Translations under genes and position numbers: made by a program
Assembly: GCA_004346645.1 (NCBI GenBank)
Contig: SMDA01000003.1
Span: forward strand, 186,001 to 250,000
Origin: Gulbenkiania mobilis
GTDB taxonomy: Bacteria > Pseudomonadota > Gammaproteobacteria > Burkholderiales > Chromobacteriaceae
Length of the DNA stretch: 64,000 nucleotides
Direction: 5' to 3'
Shown: positions 43,614 through 53,292 of the stretch, piece by piece
Position numbering within the stretch: the first letter of the stretch is position 1
Layout: the number at the start of each line of letters is the position of its first letter
Notes under the pieces: model-generated
Told to the model about the DNA's origin: nothing
Databases searched by the model: none
The model's input: only the letters and a program-made list of their open reading frames with translations

Positions 43614-44318
43614 TCAGGCAGGCGGGGACGCGTTCACCCCTGTGTCAGGCGAAGCGACCAGTTGGCCATCGACCAGGCGGATCTGCCGGTCACAGGTGTC
43701 GGCCAAACGCGGGTCGTGGGTAACGATGAGAAAGGTGACCCCGTCGCTCGCATTGATCTCACGCATCAGCGCAAAGGCTTCCTGGGCACTCTGCGTATCC
43801 AGGTTGCCGGTGGGTTCGTCCGCCAGCACCAGCCGTGGCCGGGCCATCAGTGCGCGGACGATGGCGACACGCTGTTGCTGGCCACCGGAGAGCTGTAAAG
43901 GCGATTTGTGTGCGTGCGCAGAAAGTCCCACCCGCTCCAGAAGCGCCAGGGCACGCTGCCGGTCCGCCCGGGTGACACGGCCATGGGCAGCGTGCACCGG
44001 CATCATCACGTTCTCAAGCGCACTGAAGGCCGCCAGGAGATGGTGAAACTGGAAAATGAAGCCCAGATAGCGACTGCGCAGCGCGGTCCGCAACGCATCG
44101 TCGCTACCGGCGGTGCTCTGCCCGGCAATTACCAACGTGCCCGAGGTCGGCGCCTCTAGCAGGCCCATGATGTTCAGCAGCGTGGACTTCCCGGAACCAG
44201 AGGGCCCGGTCAGAGCGGCAAACTCGCCTTCGGCCAAGGCAAGATCGATGCCGTGCAGTACCTCTACCCGAGGAGAGCGTCCGCCACCGTAAGCCTTGCG
44301 GATGCCTGAGAGGGTCAT
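43614..44318 (-). CDS. ABC transporter ATPase (LolD/MacB type)
   Basis: 234 residues with Walker A GPSGSGKS (38-45), signature LSGGQQQR, and Walker [12 protein letters not shown]. The TGNLD signature belongs to the MacB/LolD/FtsE group of non-classical ABC ATPases. The start follows the permease stop by 4 bases (GTG 44330 is an alternative). With the HlyD-like protein and permease it forms a three-gene export operon. Confidence 0.9.
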   Translation of the reverse strand: MTLSGIRKAYGGGRSPRVEVLHGIDLALAEGEFAALTGPSGSGKSTLLNIMGLLEAPTSGTLVIAGQSTAGSDDALRTALRSRYLGFIFQFHHLLAAFSALENVMMPVHAAHGRVTRADRQRALALLERVGLSAHAHKSPLQLSGGQQQRVAIVRALMARPRLVLADEPTGNLDTQSAQEAFALMREINASDGVTFLIVTHDPRLADTCDRQIRLVDGQLVASPDTGVNASPPA

Positions 44319-44322
44319 CACA

Positions 44323-45534
44323 TCAGCCACGAATCGCCTCCACCGGGTCCAGCCGGGCTGCATTCAGGGCAGGCACCAGCGCAGCCAGCACTCCGACCAG
44401 CAGAGCCAGCAGCGAGGTGGTTGCCAGCAACGCGGGCGTGACTGAAATCGGGAACATCGGCTGGCCGCGGTCGTCCAGCACCAGCCGGGTAAAGAGGATG
44501 GCGATAGCGCTGCCGAGCGCGGAGCCGAACACCGAGCCCACCAGCCCTACCAGCCCGCCCTGGATGAGAAAGATGCGCAGGATGCGCCGGGCCGGAGTGC
44601 CCATCGCGCGCAGAATGCCGATCTCGCGTCGCTTTTGCACCACCGACACCACCATCACGCTGGCGATGCCAAGCGCCACGGCCAGCGACACAAAGGTCTT
44701 GATCATCAGGGTGGAGGCACTCTGGCTGCGCAGGGCCGTCACCAGCTGCGCGTTGGTCACCTGCCAGCTGTCGGCCATCAGCCCGGTGCGCGCGGCCAAG
44801 AGCGGCGCCATCCGTTCGGCTTGGAACAGATCGTTTACTTGCAGGTAGATTTCGGTGATGTCGAGCTGATACCCCAGCAAGGTCTGGGCGCTGCGCAGCG
44901 GCAGCAGCACCCAGCGGCGGTTGAGGTCCTTCAAGCCGAAATCCAGCACCGCACTGATGAGGTAGCTCTCGGTGCGCCCGGTGGCGCCCACCAGCCGCAG
45001 CCGGTCGCCTACGGAGAGGCCCAGTTCGCGCGCCAGTTCACTGCCCACCATCACCGCCCCGCTGGGCAGGCGCAGGCGTCCGGACAACAGCTTGTCATCC
45101 AGGCGCACCACCTTTAGGTAATCGGCCAGTTCCACACCCATCAGGGCGACAGACTTGCGCACCCCGCCCTTTTCGGCAAACCCCGGCCCGCTGGCCATGG
45201 CTGCGGCGCTGCGCACGCCTGGCACCGCTCGGGCCGCCGCCATCCTGCTTTGCCAGTTGTCGATGGTATTCTCACGCTGGGTGCGCTTTTCCACCTCGGC
45301 CATTACCACACCCGGTGCCTGCACTAGGCGACGGTTTTCATCTTCCTGTGGCTTGAGCACCACATGGGCTTGAGTTGAAAGCGTCTTGTCGATGATGTTG
45401 GCCTGCAAGCCGTTAACGAGCGCGGTGATGTAGACCACGACCGCCACACCGATGGTGACGCCCCCGAGAATCAGCAGCGTCTGAAAGCGCCCTTCGCGCA
45501 ACAGGCGCAGGGCCACGGTCCACTCGAAAGGCAT
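44323..45534 (-). CDS. ABC transporter permease (FtsX/MacB/LolE family)
   Basis: 403 residues: one N-terminal helix (about 20-42), a large periplasmic domain with the MacB-like fold, then three C-terminal helices (about 280-390) and the conserved end ALNAARLDPVEAIRG. The fold is that of mechanotransmission permeases rather than import permeases. It starts at the last base of the HlyD-like gene (TGATG overlap). Confidence 0.9.
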   Translation of the reverse strand: MPFEWTVALRLLREGRFQTLLILGGVTIGVAVVVYITALVNGLQANIIDKTLSTQAHVVLKPQEDENRRLVQAPGVVMAEVEKRTQRENTIDNWQSRMAAARAVPGVRSAAAMASGPGFAEKGGVRKSVALMGVELADYLKVVRLDDKLLSGRLRLPSGAVMVGSELARELGLSVGDRLRLVGATGRTESYLISAVLDFGLKDLNRRWVLLPLRSAQTLLGYQLDITEIYLQVNDLFQAERMAPLLAARTGLMADSWQVTNAQLVTALRSQSASTLMIKTFVSLAVALGIASVMVVSVVQKRREIGILRAMGTPARRILRIFLIQGGLVGLVGSVFGSALGSAIAILFTRLVLDDRGQPMFPISVTPALLATTSLLALLVGVLAALVPALNAARLDPVEAIRG

Positions 45535-46607
45535 CAGTGCGCTCCCGGCAGCTGTGGCCGGACCCGCTGCCCGGCTTCAAGCGTGCCGGTGGTGGTCAGC
45601 ACGGTATCGCCTTCGGCCAAGCCGGCCAGGATCTCGGCCTGCCCATCGGCAAGGCTGCCCAGACGCACCGGCCGCTTCTGCACGCGCCCGCCCTCTACGC
45701 GCCACACCCAGGGGGCTGTGGCCGGGTCGGCTACAGCCGAGGCAGGCACCACGATGGCAGATGCCCGCTGCGCCACCACCACCTCGGCGGAAACGGTCAT
45801 GTCCTGTCGTAGGAAGGCCGGGGGCCGTTGAGGCAGGAGCCGTACTTCCAAAGTACCACGCTCACGGTCGATGCGCGGAGCCACCTCGCTGACGGCGGCG
45901 TCAAAAGGCTGATCGGGATAGGCATCGGCCAGTACCCGGGCGGCCTGGCCGACCCGTAGACTGCCCAGATGGCGTTCGTCCACATCCAGGCGGATTTCGG
46001 TCCGGCCTGCTGCCGCGAATGTGAGGATGGCCTTGCCGGCCGTGGCCAGGTCGCCCACCTCCACATCACGCGCCAGAAGCTGTCCGTCTGCAGGGGCCCG
46101 GATCGCCAGCTCGCCCAGCCGGGCTTCCACCGCCTTGAGCTGTGCCGCAGCCGCCTCGCGGCGCGTCTGGGCTAGCCGCAGCGTCTTTTGCTCACTGTCC
46201 AAGGCTGCACGGCTGATGAAACCGCGCTGAAACAGTGCCAGCTGCCGGGCATGTTGGCGTTGCGCTTCGGCCAAGGTGGCTTCGGCTTCGGCCAGACTGG
46301 CCGCCGTAGCCGCGCGGTCCGCGCGGCTGGCCTCGCTTTCCAGCCGCACCAGAATGGTCCCGGCCCGCACTTGGGCGCCTTCCGCCACGGGCGTCTCCAC
46401 CACCCGCGCGGTCACCGTACTGCCTAGCGCGCTTTCCTGAGCGCTGCTCACCCGTCCCGTCGCCACCACGGTACGCGTCAGCGGTACCGCTTTCACGACC
46501 AGGGCGGACACCGCCGGCCCCATCCAGCCTCGCACGGCCAGCGCCCCGACGACCGCCAGCGCAGCCATCGCCACGCCCCCCAACAGCCACCGCTTTTTGC
46601 CGACCAT
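45534..46607 (-). CDS. HlyD/RND-type periplasmic adaptor
   Basis: 357 residues with an N-terminal membrane helix, a biotinyl-lipoyl-like half-motif, a coiled-coil hairpin (about residues 100-160, Ala/Glu-rich) and a beta-barrel and membrane-proximal domain. With the FtsX-type permease and TGNLD ATPase it makes a MacAB-like export set, which normally joins an outer-membrane TolC. The cargo is unknown. The start at 46607 follows GGGAG. Confidence 0.85.
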   Translation of the reverse strand: MVGKKRWLLGGVAMAALAVVGALAVRGWMGPAVSALVVKAVPLTRTVVATGRVSSAQESALGSTVTARVVETPVAEGAQVRAGTILVRLESEASRADRAATAASLAEAEATLAEAQRQHARQLALFQRGFISRAALDSEQKTLRLAQTRREAAAAQLKAVEARLGELAIRAPADGQLLARDVEVGDLATAGKAILTFAAAGRTEIRLDVDERHLGSLRVGQAARVLADAYPDQPFDAAVSEVAPRIDRERGTLEVRLLPQRPPAFLRQDMTVSAEVVVAQRASAIVVPASAVADPATAPWVWRVEGGRVQKRPVRLGSLADGQAEILAGLAEGDTVLTTTGTLEAGQRVRPQLPGAH

Positions 46608-46682
46608 GCTGCTCCCATCAATCCAGATCAAAACCGAATGCTGCTATTCTAGCGCGTGTCGCCTCCCACACCCCGATCTCTC

Positions 46683-47012
46683 ATGCACGCTGACGATTTC
46701 AACACCATACTGGCCACGCTCCCGCCCACCGATCACCTCGAAGCGATCGTGCTTCTAGGGCCGGACGGCGAACCTGTGGCCCGTCTGGACAACCAGCCCG
46801 GTACGGCCGGCTCGGTACGCGTGTACCATGCCCTGGTGGAGGCGTTCGGCCACATTGATCGCAAAGCCGCACGCAAGGGCCTGGTGCTGTATGCGGAACA
46901 CACCGAAGACGCACGGCGCAACCCCGGCCGTCATCCCAACATCGACCGGCTGCTGTCGATCGCCGAAGGCGCAGCGCCGGGTCTACGGGTACGGCTGGTG
47001 CTCAAGGGCTGA
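46683..47012 (+). CDS. DUF2322-family protein
   Basis: 109 residues. I recognise the DUF2322 pattern: NTILATLPPTDHLEAIVLL, GSVRVYHAL and the strongly conserved VLYAEHTEDARRNPGRHPNIDRLL. The function is unknown. Start ATG 46683 is preferred to GTG 46656, which has no family support. Confidence 0.75.
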   Translation: MHADDFNTILATLPPTDHLEAIVLLGPDGEPVARLDNQPGTAGSVRVYHALVEAFGHIDRKAARKGLVLYAEHTEDARRNPGRHPNIDRLLSIAEGAAPGLRVRLVLKG

Positions 47013-47111
47013 AGCTGCGAGGCCAGCAGCCGGCACCCGACGCCTTGGCGCAGGGTTGGCCAAAGCGCCTGCTACCGAGCTTTCGGGCTCGCCCCTTCAC
47101 ACCCGGCCATG

Positions 47112-47140
47112 AAAAAAGCCCGCACTCGGCGGGCTTTTTT
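47112..47140. terminator. Terminator of the rpsF operon
   Basis: A-run, 6-bp GC stem GCCCGC / GCGGGC and T-run, symmetrical. It sits 19 bases after the rplI stop and can also end the DUF2322 transcript from the other side. Confidence 0.85.
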
Positions 47141-47158
47141 GCAATCCGGCAAACCGGA

Positions 47159-47608
47159 TCAGGCTTCGGGCGTTACCACGATCTTCACCGGAGTCACCAC
47201 GTCATGGTGCAGGGCGATTTCCAGATCGTATTCGCCGATCATCTTCAGCGGGCCGTTCGGCAGGCGGATCTCGTGACGCTTCACCTCAACACCGCTGGCG
47301 GTAACCGCCTCGGCGATGTCGACGTTGGTCACCGAACCGAACAGACGACCGTCCACGCCGGCCTTCTGGGCGATGGTGATGACAGCGTTTTCCAGCTTGC
47401 CGGCACGCGCTTGGGCATCGGCCAGGATAGCAGCCTGCTTGGCTTCCAGCTCGGCGCGGCGGGCTTCGAATTCCTTCAGGTTGGATTCGGTAGCACGCTT
47501 GGCTTTGCCTTGCGGGATCAGGAAGTTACGTGCGTAGCCGTCTTTGACCTTGACTACGTCACCCAGTTGACCGAGGTTGGCCACTTTTTCGAGCAGAATG
47601 ATTTGCAT
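47159..47608 (-). CDS. rplI: Ribosomal protein L9
   Basis: 149 residues. N-terminal [36 protein letters not shown] is the L9 signature, followed by the long connecting helix and the C-terminal domain. It is the last gene of rpsF-priB-rpsR-rplI, 22 bases after rpsR. Confidence 0.98.
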   Translation of the reverse strand: MQIILLEKVANLGQLGDVVKVKDGYARNFLIPQGKAKRATESNLKEFEARRAELEAKQAAILADAQARAGKLENAVITIAQKAGVDGRLFGSVTNVDIAEAVTASGVEVKRHEIRLPNGPLKMIGEYDLEIALHHDVVTPVKIVVTPEA

Positions 47609-47630
47609 CTTGAGCGTTCCTTTCCCGGTA

Positions 47631-47858
47631 TTAGTGCTGATCGGTGTACGGCAGGAAAGCCAGGAAGCGCGCACGCTTGATCGCGGTCGTCAGCTGACGC
47701 TGGTAACGGGCCTTGGTGCCGGTGATGCGAGCCGGGATGATTTTGCCGTTTTCGGCGATGAAGTCTTTCAGGAGGTCGACGGCTTTGTAGTCGATTTCCT
47801 TGATGTTTTCTGCCGTGAAGCGGCAGAACTTCTTGCGCTTGAAGAGTTGGCGAGCCAT
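47631..47858 (-). CDS. rpsR: Ribosomal protein S18
   Basis: 75 residues with the S18 core [10 protein letters not shown] and [27 protein letters not shown]. The start (MARQLFKR) at 47858 follows priB by 4 bases. S18 binds with S6 on the 30S platform. Confidence 0.98.
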   Translation of the reverse strand: MARQLFKRKKFCRFTAENIKEIDYKAVDLLKDFIAENGKIIPARITGTKARYQRQLTTAIKRARFLAFLPYTDQH

Positions 47859-47862
47859 GTGT

Positions 47863-48162
47863 CTAACCTTTAACAAATTCAACGTGTTCGATATGCAGTA
47901 CCAACCGCGCGTTGCGCAGGCTGCGCTGACAGACAAAGCCTTGTGCCTCGATCTGGCAGCCGCTCAGCCGGCCGGAAAGCTGCCGGGCTTTTTCCCCGGC
48001 GATGACGGCCTGAATTTCACAGGCCACATCTCTTTCGATGCCGGCTTCAGTCTGTCGGGACTGATGCCTGAGCCACACTTCCAGCACGGGAACCCCGGCT
48101 GGCGTGACCCGGAGCGCTTCCTCGCGCTCGACGGTGGCGGTCAGCAGAAGACGGTTCTGCAA
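47863..48162 (-). CDS. priB: Primosomal replication protein N
   Basis: 99 residues, an OB-fold Pri[12 protein letters not shown] and [14 protein letters not shown] are conserved, as are the C-terminal hydrophobic strands. PriB helps PriA reload the replisome at stalled forks. The start is TTG 48162, with GGAG just upstream but at very short spacing. It lies in its usual place between rpsF and rpsR, as in beta- and gammaproteobacteria. Confidence 0.92.
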   Translation of the reverse strand: MQNRLLLTATVEREEALRVTPAGVPVLEVWLRHQSRQTEAGIERDVACEIQAVIAGEKARQLSGRLSGCQIEAQGFVCQRSLRNARLVLHIEHVEFVKG

Positions 48163-48176
48163 GACTCCGGCCGGAA

Positions 48177-48560
48177 TCAGGCAGCGCCGGTTTCAGCCGT
48201 TTCGGCAGCAGCCGGTTGCGGGTCCAGCAGGTTCTTGGCCTTCTCGTCCTTCATCATCGGGGACGGCTCGGTCACGGCACGGTCCATCTTGATGGTCAGG
48301 TGGCGCAGAACGGCGTCGTTGAACTTGAAGGCGTGCTCGATTTCGGCGAGGGTTTCTGCCTGGCATTCAACGTTCATCAGAACGTAGTGTGCCTTGTGCA
48401 GCTTCTGGATCGGGTAAGCCAGCTGGCGACGGCCCCAGTCTTCCAGGCGGTGGATCTTGCCTTCGGCGGCCAGAACCATGCCTTTGTAGCGCTCGATCAT
48501 CGCCGGAACTTGTTCGCTCTGGTCCGGGTGGACGATGAACACGATTTCGTAATGCCGCAT
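48177..48560 (-). CDS. rpsF: Ribosomal protein S6
   Basis: 127 residues with [40 protein letters not shown] and an Ala/Glu-rich C-terminal tail, as in other S6 proteins. The ATG follows AAGGAG. It is first in the leftward operon, behind a good sigma-70 promoter and a leader hairpin. Confidence 0.98.
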   Translation of the reverse strand: MRHYEIVFIVHPDQSEQVPAMIERYKGMVLAAEGKIHRLEDWGRRQLAYPIQKLHKAHYVLMNVECQAETLAEIEHAFKFNDAVLRHLTIKMDRAVTEPSPMMKDEKAKNLLDPQPAAAETAETGAA

Positions 48561-48582
48561 GTGAACTCCTTGTGGCTATAAA

Positions 48583-48610
48583 GCCTTCCGTCATGCGTGA
48601 CACGGAAGGC
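48583..48610 (-). promoter_or_regulatory. Leader hairpin of rpsF, candidate S6:S18 regulatory site
   Basis: 9-bp inverted repeat GCCTTCCGT / ACGGAAGGC with a 10-base loop in the approximately 60-base leader, between promoter and ribosome binding site. The S6:S18 complex is known to bind an rpsF leader structure in many bacteria; the identity of this hairpin is inferred. Confidence 0.55.
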
Positions 48611-48628
48611 AAGGTGGAAAACCGCCGG

Positions 48629-48657
48629 ATTTTACAGGAAAACCCCGCGCAAGACAA
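48629..48657 (-). promoter_or_regulatory. Sigma-70 promoter of rpsF
   Basis: Reading leftward: -35 TTGTCT (48657-48652), 17-base spacer and -10 TAAAAT (48634-48629) preceded by TG, an extended -10. Confidence 0.7.
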
Positions 48658-48670
48658 GCTGCGCTCCCAC

Positions 48671-49006
48671 TCAGCGGATCTTGCGTACGATGCCGATGAG
48701 CTCGGACACGGCGACGGAGCTGTCCCCTTCGCTGAGCGCGCGCGCCACGCAGCCTTTCATGTGGTTTTCGAGAAGCTGCAGCGCCACGGCATCCAGGGCC
48801 GACTTGACCGCCGCCACCTGGGTCAGCACGTCCACACAGTAGCGGTCGGCATCGATCATGCCCTGGATGCCGCGCACTTGGCCTTCGATACGCGCCAGGC
48901 GCTTGAGCAGGGCGGCCTTGTCCGGCTGGACGACGGTCTTTCCGGAAACGTCACCCTCTTCAAACGGGGCGGGCGACGCAGGCAAATCATCGGGACAGCA
49001 ATGCAT
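48671..49006 (-). CDS. CsoR-type metal-sensing transcriptional regulator
   Basis: A 111-residue all-helical CsoR/RcnR-family protein. The sensing residues are C57, H82 and C86, with C-to-H spacing 25 and H-to-C spacing 4, as in Cu(I)-sensing CsoR proteins; a Ni/Co (RcnR) protein would have His instead of the last Cys. The N-terminal extension begins MHCCPDD, another possible metal ligand. No obvious copper pump is adjacent. Start ATG 49006. Confidence 0.82.
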   Translation of the reverse strand: MHCCPDDLPASPAPFEEGDVSGKTVVQPDKAALLKRLARIEGQVRGIQGMIDADRYCVDVLTQVAAVKSALDAVALQLLENHMKGCVARALSEGDSSVAVSELIGIVRKIR

Positions 49007-49064
49007 GATGGTCTTTCGGGATGCGGAAACGGCGCTCCGTCGCAGAGCGCGAAACAGGCGTGCT

Positions 49065-49814
49065 TCAGCCCAGTGTCTTCAGCGTGCGCTGGCGCCGGCT
49101 TTCGGACAGCACCATGCCGGCCGAGACAGAGACGTTAAGGCTCTCCACCGTACCGAACATGGGAATGGAGACCAGGACGTCGCAGTGCTCGCGGGTAAGG
49201 CGGCGCATGCCCTCGCCTTCGGAGCCCATGACCCAGGCCAATGGTCCGGAGGCCTCGAAATGGTACAGGTCAGTCTGCGCCTCCATGGCTGTCCCTGCGA
49301 TCCACACGCCTGCATCCTTGAGGTCACGCAGGGTACGGGCGAGGTTGGTAACGGTGATGTAGGGCACCACTTCGGCGGCCCCACACGCGACTTTGGATAC
49401 GGTGGCATTGAGCCCGGCGGAGCGGTCCTTGGGGGCGATGACGGCATGTACCCCCATGGCGTCGGCCACGCGCAGACACGCGCCCAGGTTGTGCGGATCG
49501 GTAACGCCATCCAGAATCAGCAGCAGGGGCGGCTCGTGGAGGTGCTCCAGCACGTCTTCCAGCACGACATGGTTACGGGAGGCGTCGATGACGGCAACCA
49601 CGCCCTGATGACGCGCGCGACCGGTCATGCTGTCGAGGCGCTCCTTGTCCACCACGTGCAGCTTCAGGCCTTCCTCTGCGGCCTTGTCGATGACGGCCTG
49701 GGCGCGGGCATCGTGCCGACCGCCGGCAAGGTAGAGTTCGATCAGGCTCTTGGGGTTCTGCCACAGCCGCGCGTTGACGGCGTGAAACCCGTGGATCAGG
49801 CGTTTGTTGCTCAA
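49065..49814 (-). CDS. rlmB: 23S rRNA (guanosine-2'-O)-methyltransferase RlmB
   Basis: 249 residues: an N-terminal L30e-like substrate-binding domain and a SPOUT methyltransferase domain with the trefoil-knot motifs [34 protein letters not shown] and [23 protein letters not shown]. It methylates G2251 of 23S rRNA in E. coli. It stands between the csoR-like and PAS-GGDEF-EAL genes, all leftward. Confidence 0.94.
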   Translation of the reverse strand: MSNKRLIHGFHAVNARLWQNPKSLIELYLAGGRHDARAQAVIDKAAEEGLKLHVVDKERLDSMTGRARHQGVVAVIDASRNHVVLEDVLEHLHEPPLLLILDGVTDPHNLGACLRVADAMGVHAVIAPKDRSAGLNATVSKVACGAAEVVPYITVTNLARTLRDLKDAGVWIAGTAMEAQTDLYHFEASGPLAWVMGSEGEGMRRLTREHCDVLVSIPMFGTVESLNVSVSAGMVLSESRRQRTLKTLG

Positions 49815-49873
49815 GACACGTCCCTTTCAATGGTCTGCGCGCATTGTAGCGCCGCTGCCGGTGTGCGGGCCAA

Positions 49874-52800
49874 TCAGCCATCCAGGGCGGCCTCCGGCCG
49901 CAGGCGGGCCCGCAGGTAATCGGCAAAGGCAGGCGCAGGCAGAGGGCGGCTGATGAGGTAGCCCTGCAGCATGGCGCAGCCCTTGAGCGTGAGAAAGCCC
50001 GCCTGGGCTTCGGTCTCTACGCCTTCGGCCACCACGGTGAACTTGAGCTTGCGCGCCATGGCGAGGATGGCCTCGGCGATGGCGGCGCTGTCCTCGTCGT
50101 CTGGCAGGCCATCGACGAACGAGCGATCGATCTTCAGCGTATCCAGCGGGAAGCGCTTGAGGTTGGAGAGCGAAGAGTAGCCAGTGCCGAAATCGTCGAT
50201 GGACAGCTGCACACCCAGTGCCTTGAGCTCCTTGAGCAAACCCACGGCTTCCACCGGGTTCTGCATGATCATGCTTTCCGTCATTTCCAGCTCCAGCCGA
50301 CTGGCCGGCAGCCGCGCCTCGGCAAGAGCCTGGGCCACGTTGCCGATGAGCGACTGTTGCTCGAACTGACGGGCCGAGAGGTTGACAGCTACCCGCGGGA
50401 CGAACAGGCCCTGCCGCTCCCAGGCAGTCACCTGCCGGCAGGCCTCGCGCAGCACCCAGTGACCGATGGGGCGGATCAGACCCGTTTCCTCCGCCAGCGG
50501 GATGAAACGGCTGGGCGGGATCAGCCCGAGCTCGGGGTGACGCCAGCGCAACAGCACTTCCACCCCCTGCAGGCTACGGCTGACCGCATCTACCTGTGGC
50601 TGGTAATGCAGCTCGAACTCCTGATGCTCCAAGGCAAGGCGCAGGCCGTTCTCCAGCAGCAGCCTCTCGAAGGTCTGGGTGTTCATCTCGGCATCGAAGA
50701 ACTGATAGGTATTTTTGCCGGCCTCCTTGGCGCGGTACATGGCTACGTCGGCATGCTTGAGGAGGGTGCGCGCGTCCACCCCGTCGTTGGGATAGAGGCT
50801 GATGCCGATGCTACCGGTGACGAAGACCTCGTGGTTTTCCAGCCGCAGTGGCTGGATCAGCACCGTCAACACGTCTTCGGCCAACCTTGCCAGATCGTCC
50901 TGGGCCTGGAAGGACGGCACCAGCAGCGTGAACTCGTCCCCGCCCAGCCGGGCCAGCTGGCCGCGCTCCCCCACGGCTGCCTGCAGCCGGCCGGCGATGA
51001 TGCGCAACAGTTCATCACCGGCCTGATGGCCGAACGAGTCGTTGATCAGCTTGAAGCGGTCCAGATCGATGAACAGTAGCGCCATCGGTTCGGAGGTACC
51101 GGAGCGGGCGAGGATGGCAGACTCCAGCGCCGCCGTCAGGCTGGTGCGGTTGGGCAGGCGGGTCAGCGGGTCGTGGCTGGCGAGGAACTGCAGCCGCTCC
51201 TCGGCCTGCTTGCGCACGGTGATGTCGGAAAACACCCCGACGAAGTGGGTGGCCTGGCCTTCCGGGTCGCGCAGTGCCGAGATCGACAACTCTGCCGGGT
51301 ACCAGTCGCCGCTCTTACGCCGGTCCAGCATCTCGCCCTGCCAGTAGCCCACAGAAAGCAGGCTCTCGCGCATGGAAGTGCCCGAGCCCGGATGACTGTC
51401 GCTGAACATGCGCGACACCCGCCCAACCGCCTCCTCCTCGCCATAGCCAGTGATGCGGGTGAAGGCAGGGTTGACCGCCTGGATGCACCCGCTGGCGTCG
51501 GTGATGACGATGCCAGCCGCCGATGTCTCGAACACCTTGGCCGAAAGCTTCTGGTTGGCATCCGCCGAAATGCGATCGGTGATGTCCACCACCACGCCGA
51601 TGATGGCCGGCCGGCCCTGGTATTCGAACAGCCGGCTGTGCACCTCGATGTCCACCGCGCCGCCAGCCTTGTGTCGTGCACGTGTTTGGTAGTGCATGAC
51701 AGCAATATTCTCGCTGTGGCGCCGCGCAATCTGCTTGCGGATGCGCTCCACCTCGCCGGGCACCAGCAGCAACGCTTCCAGCGACATGCCGGTCATCTCG
51801 CCCACGGCAAAGCCAGCGATGTCCGCCAGCTTGCTGTTGACGTAAACCATGCGCTCGTCCTGCAGGATATAGATGCCCACCAGCGATTGCTCCACCAGCG
51901 CACGGAACTTCTCCTCGGCCTCGTGCTTGGCGCGCTCTTCCTCCCGCACTTGTGTGATGTCGGTGTCGACACTGCCCACACCTGCCGGCCGGCCATGCGC
52001 ATCGAACAGCGGAAACTTGCTAACCAGCAGGGTATAGGTCTTGCCGTTGAGCTCGAAGCTTTCCTCGAACTGACGCGCCTCCAGGCTGCGCAACACCATC
52101 TCGTCCTGGGCCTCGATCAAGCGGGCGTCGTCCGCCTGGAAGAACTCGCCGGCAGTACGCCCCACCAGTTGGTCGGGCAGGCGCCCCAAGAGGCGCGCAT
52201 AGGCCCGGTTGACAAGCAGGAAGCGGCCGTCCAGCCCCTTGAGCGACATCATGTTGGGGCTGTTGTTGACCATGGATTCGATCCGCGCCTGAAACTCGCT
52301 CAGGGCACGCTGGTTGCGACCGAACCCCTCTACCAACACCGCCATGCACAGCCCGGCCACGGCAAAGGCGAGCCCCAGCACGGTGTCGGTGACGCCGCCG
52401 GACAAGAACGCCATGTCGGCGCTGGTGTTCAGCCAGTTGTACTGGCCGCCCAGCGAAACGAGCAGGTAGGCCAGCGCAGCCGTCAGCGCCGTGCCGTGGA
52501 TGCCTCCGCGGAATGCACCGGCCAGGATCACGGGGAAAAACAGCGTCACCACTGGAAAAGGGGGCCGATCCACTAGCACCAGGATCAACCCCAGGCCGAT
52601 CACCGCCAGCGAAAGCAGCGGTAGTTCCAGCCACAGGAAACGTTTGGGAGGCAGTTCGGCCAAGGACAGTGGCACAGCGAGCGTCAGCGCCAGGCCGAGC
52701 ACACCCCAGCCGTGCACCAGCCAGCCCAGCAAGGTGGGCGCCGGACCAAAGGGCAGCATGCACAAGCCCAGCAGCAAGGGGATGGCGGGCGCAGGATAAA

Positions 52801-53143
52801 GGGCGAGTTTGGCCAGCAGGCGCAGCAGGGCGCGTGGATGCGCCGGTGGCGGCGCCTCGGGCCGCAGCCCGGCCATCTGAAGGCCCGCATGCAACCCGTA
52901 CAGCGAACCGGCGAGCACCAGGACCCAGGCAGGATCGGCACGCAGGAGGAAGACGCCGCCAGCCGCCAGCGGCCACCACCACACACTGCGCAGCCCCCGC
53001 CGTTGCAACTGGAAGGCAAACAGGCCATGCGGCAGGAAACTTGCCAGCCATAGAGGGGAAAACGGCTCCGCCGGCCAGCAGAAGACCGACGCAAGGAAGG
53101 CGCCGGCCATCAGCGCGGACGCAATGAAACCCTGGATGTTCAC
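49874..53143 (-). CDS. Membrane PAS-PAS-PAS-GGDEF-EAL protein
   Basis: 1089 residues. The N-terminal approximately 270 residues hold about eight hydrophobic segments (a membrane sensor, possibly MASE-like), followed by three PAS/PAC modules (about 285-650), then a GGDEF domain with intact LGGDEFTLL and an EAL domain. In the EAL domain the first motif reads EVLLRW and [21 protein letters not shown] and GVETEAQAG are intact, so phosphodiesterase activity is likely; cyclase activity also appears possible. Which prevails cannot be told. It is divergent from mfd. A repeat copy (50876) codes for RLAE. Confidence 0.9.
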   Translation of the reverse strand: MNIQGFIASALMAGAFLASVFCWPAEPFSPLWLASFLPHGLFAFQLQRRGLRSVWWWPLAAGGVFLLRADPAWVLVLAGSLYGLHAGLQMAGLRPEAPPPAHPRALLRLLAKLALYPAPAIPLLLGLCMLPFGPAPTLLGWLVHGWGVLGLALTLAVPLSLAELPPKRFLWLELPLLSLAVIGLGLILVLVDRPPFPVVTLFFPVILAGAFRGGIHGTALTAALAYLLVSLGGQYNWLNTSADMAFLSGGVTDTVLGLAFAVAGLCMAVLVEGFGRNQRALSEFQARIESMVNNSPNMMSLKGLDGRFLLVNRAYARLLGRLPDQLVGRTAGEFFQADDARLIEAQDEMVLRSLEARQFEESFELNGKTYTLLVSKFPLFDAHGRPAGVGSVDTDITQVREEERAKHEAEEKFRALVEQSLVGIYILQDERMVYVNSKLADIAGFAVGEMTGMSLEALLLVPGEVERIRKQIARRHSENIAVMHYQTRARHKAGGAVDIEVHSRLFEYQGRPAIIGVVVDITDRISADANQKLSAKVFETSAAGIVITDASGCIQAVNPAFTRITGYGEEEAVGRVSRMFSDSHPGSGTSMRESLLSVGYWQGEMLDRRKSGDWYPAELSISALRDPEGQATHFVGVFSDITVRKQAEERLQFLASHDPLTRLPNRTSLTAALESAILARSGTSEPMALLFIDLDRFKLINDSFGHQAGDELLRIIAGRLQAAVGERGQLARLGGDEFTLLVPSFQAQDDLARLAEDVLTVLIQPLRLENHEVFVTGSIGISLYPNDGVDARTLLKHADVAMYRAKEAGKNTYQFFDAEMNTQTFERLLLENGLRLALEHQEFELHYQPQVDAVSRSLQGVEVLLRWRHPELGLIPPSRFIPLAEETGLIRPIGHWVLREACRQVTAWERQGLFVPRVAVNLSARQFEQQSLIGNVAQALAEARLPASRLELEMTESMIMQNPVEAVGLLKELKALGVQLSIDDFGTGYSSLSNLKRFPLDTLKIDRSFVDGLPDDEDSAAIAEAILAMARKLKFTVVAEGVETEAQAGFLTLKGCAMLQGYLISRPLPAPAFADYLRARLRPEAALDG
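50876..50887 (-). repeat. AGGTTGGCCGAA repeat in the GGDEF-EAL gene
   Basis: Exact 12-mer on the coding strand, reading R-L-A-E between the GGDEF motif and EAL domain. Confidence 0.85.
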
Positions 53144-53254
53144 GGTGGTGGTGGCCCCTAGCCGTTCGACCCGGCGATGCCGGTCAATGATTCTTATCGT
53201 TATGGGCGGGCTATTGCAGCCGGCCGTTCAGCCACCCCGGGGGAGCGGGGGGTT

Positions 53255-53271
53255 CGGGGTATAATACCCCG
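53255..53271 (+). promoter_or_regulatory. Putative -10 region of mfd inside a palindrome
   Basis: TATAAT (53260-53265) lies in the palindrome CGGGGTAT-A-ATACCCCG. No clear -35 is seen. It is 22 bases upstream of the mfd ATG, so the leader would be short. Confidence 0.55.
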
Positions 53272-53292
53272 AGATCGACAAATGTTAACATC

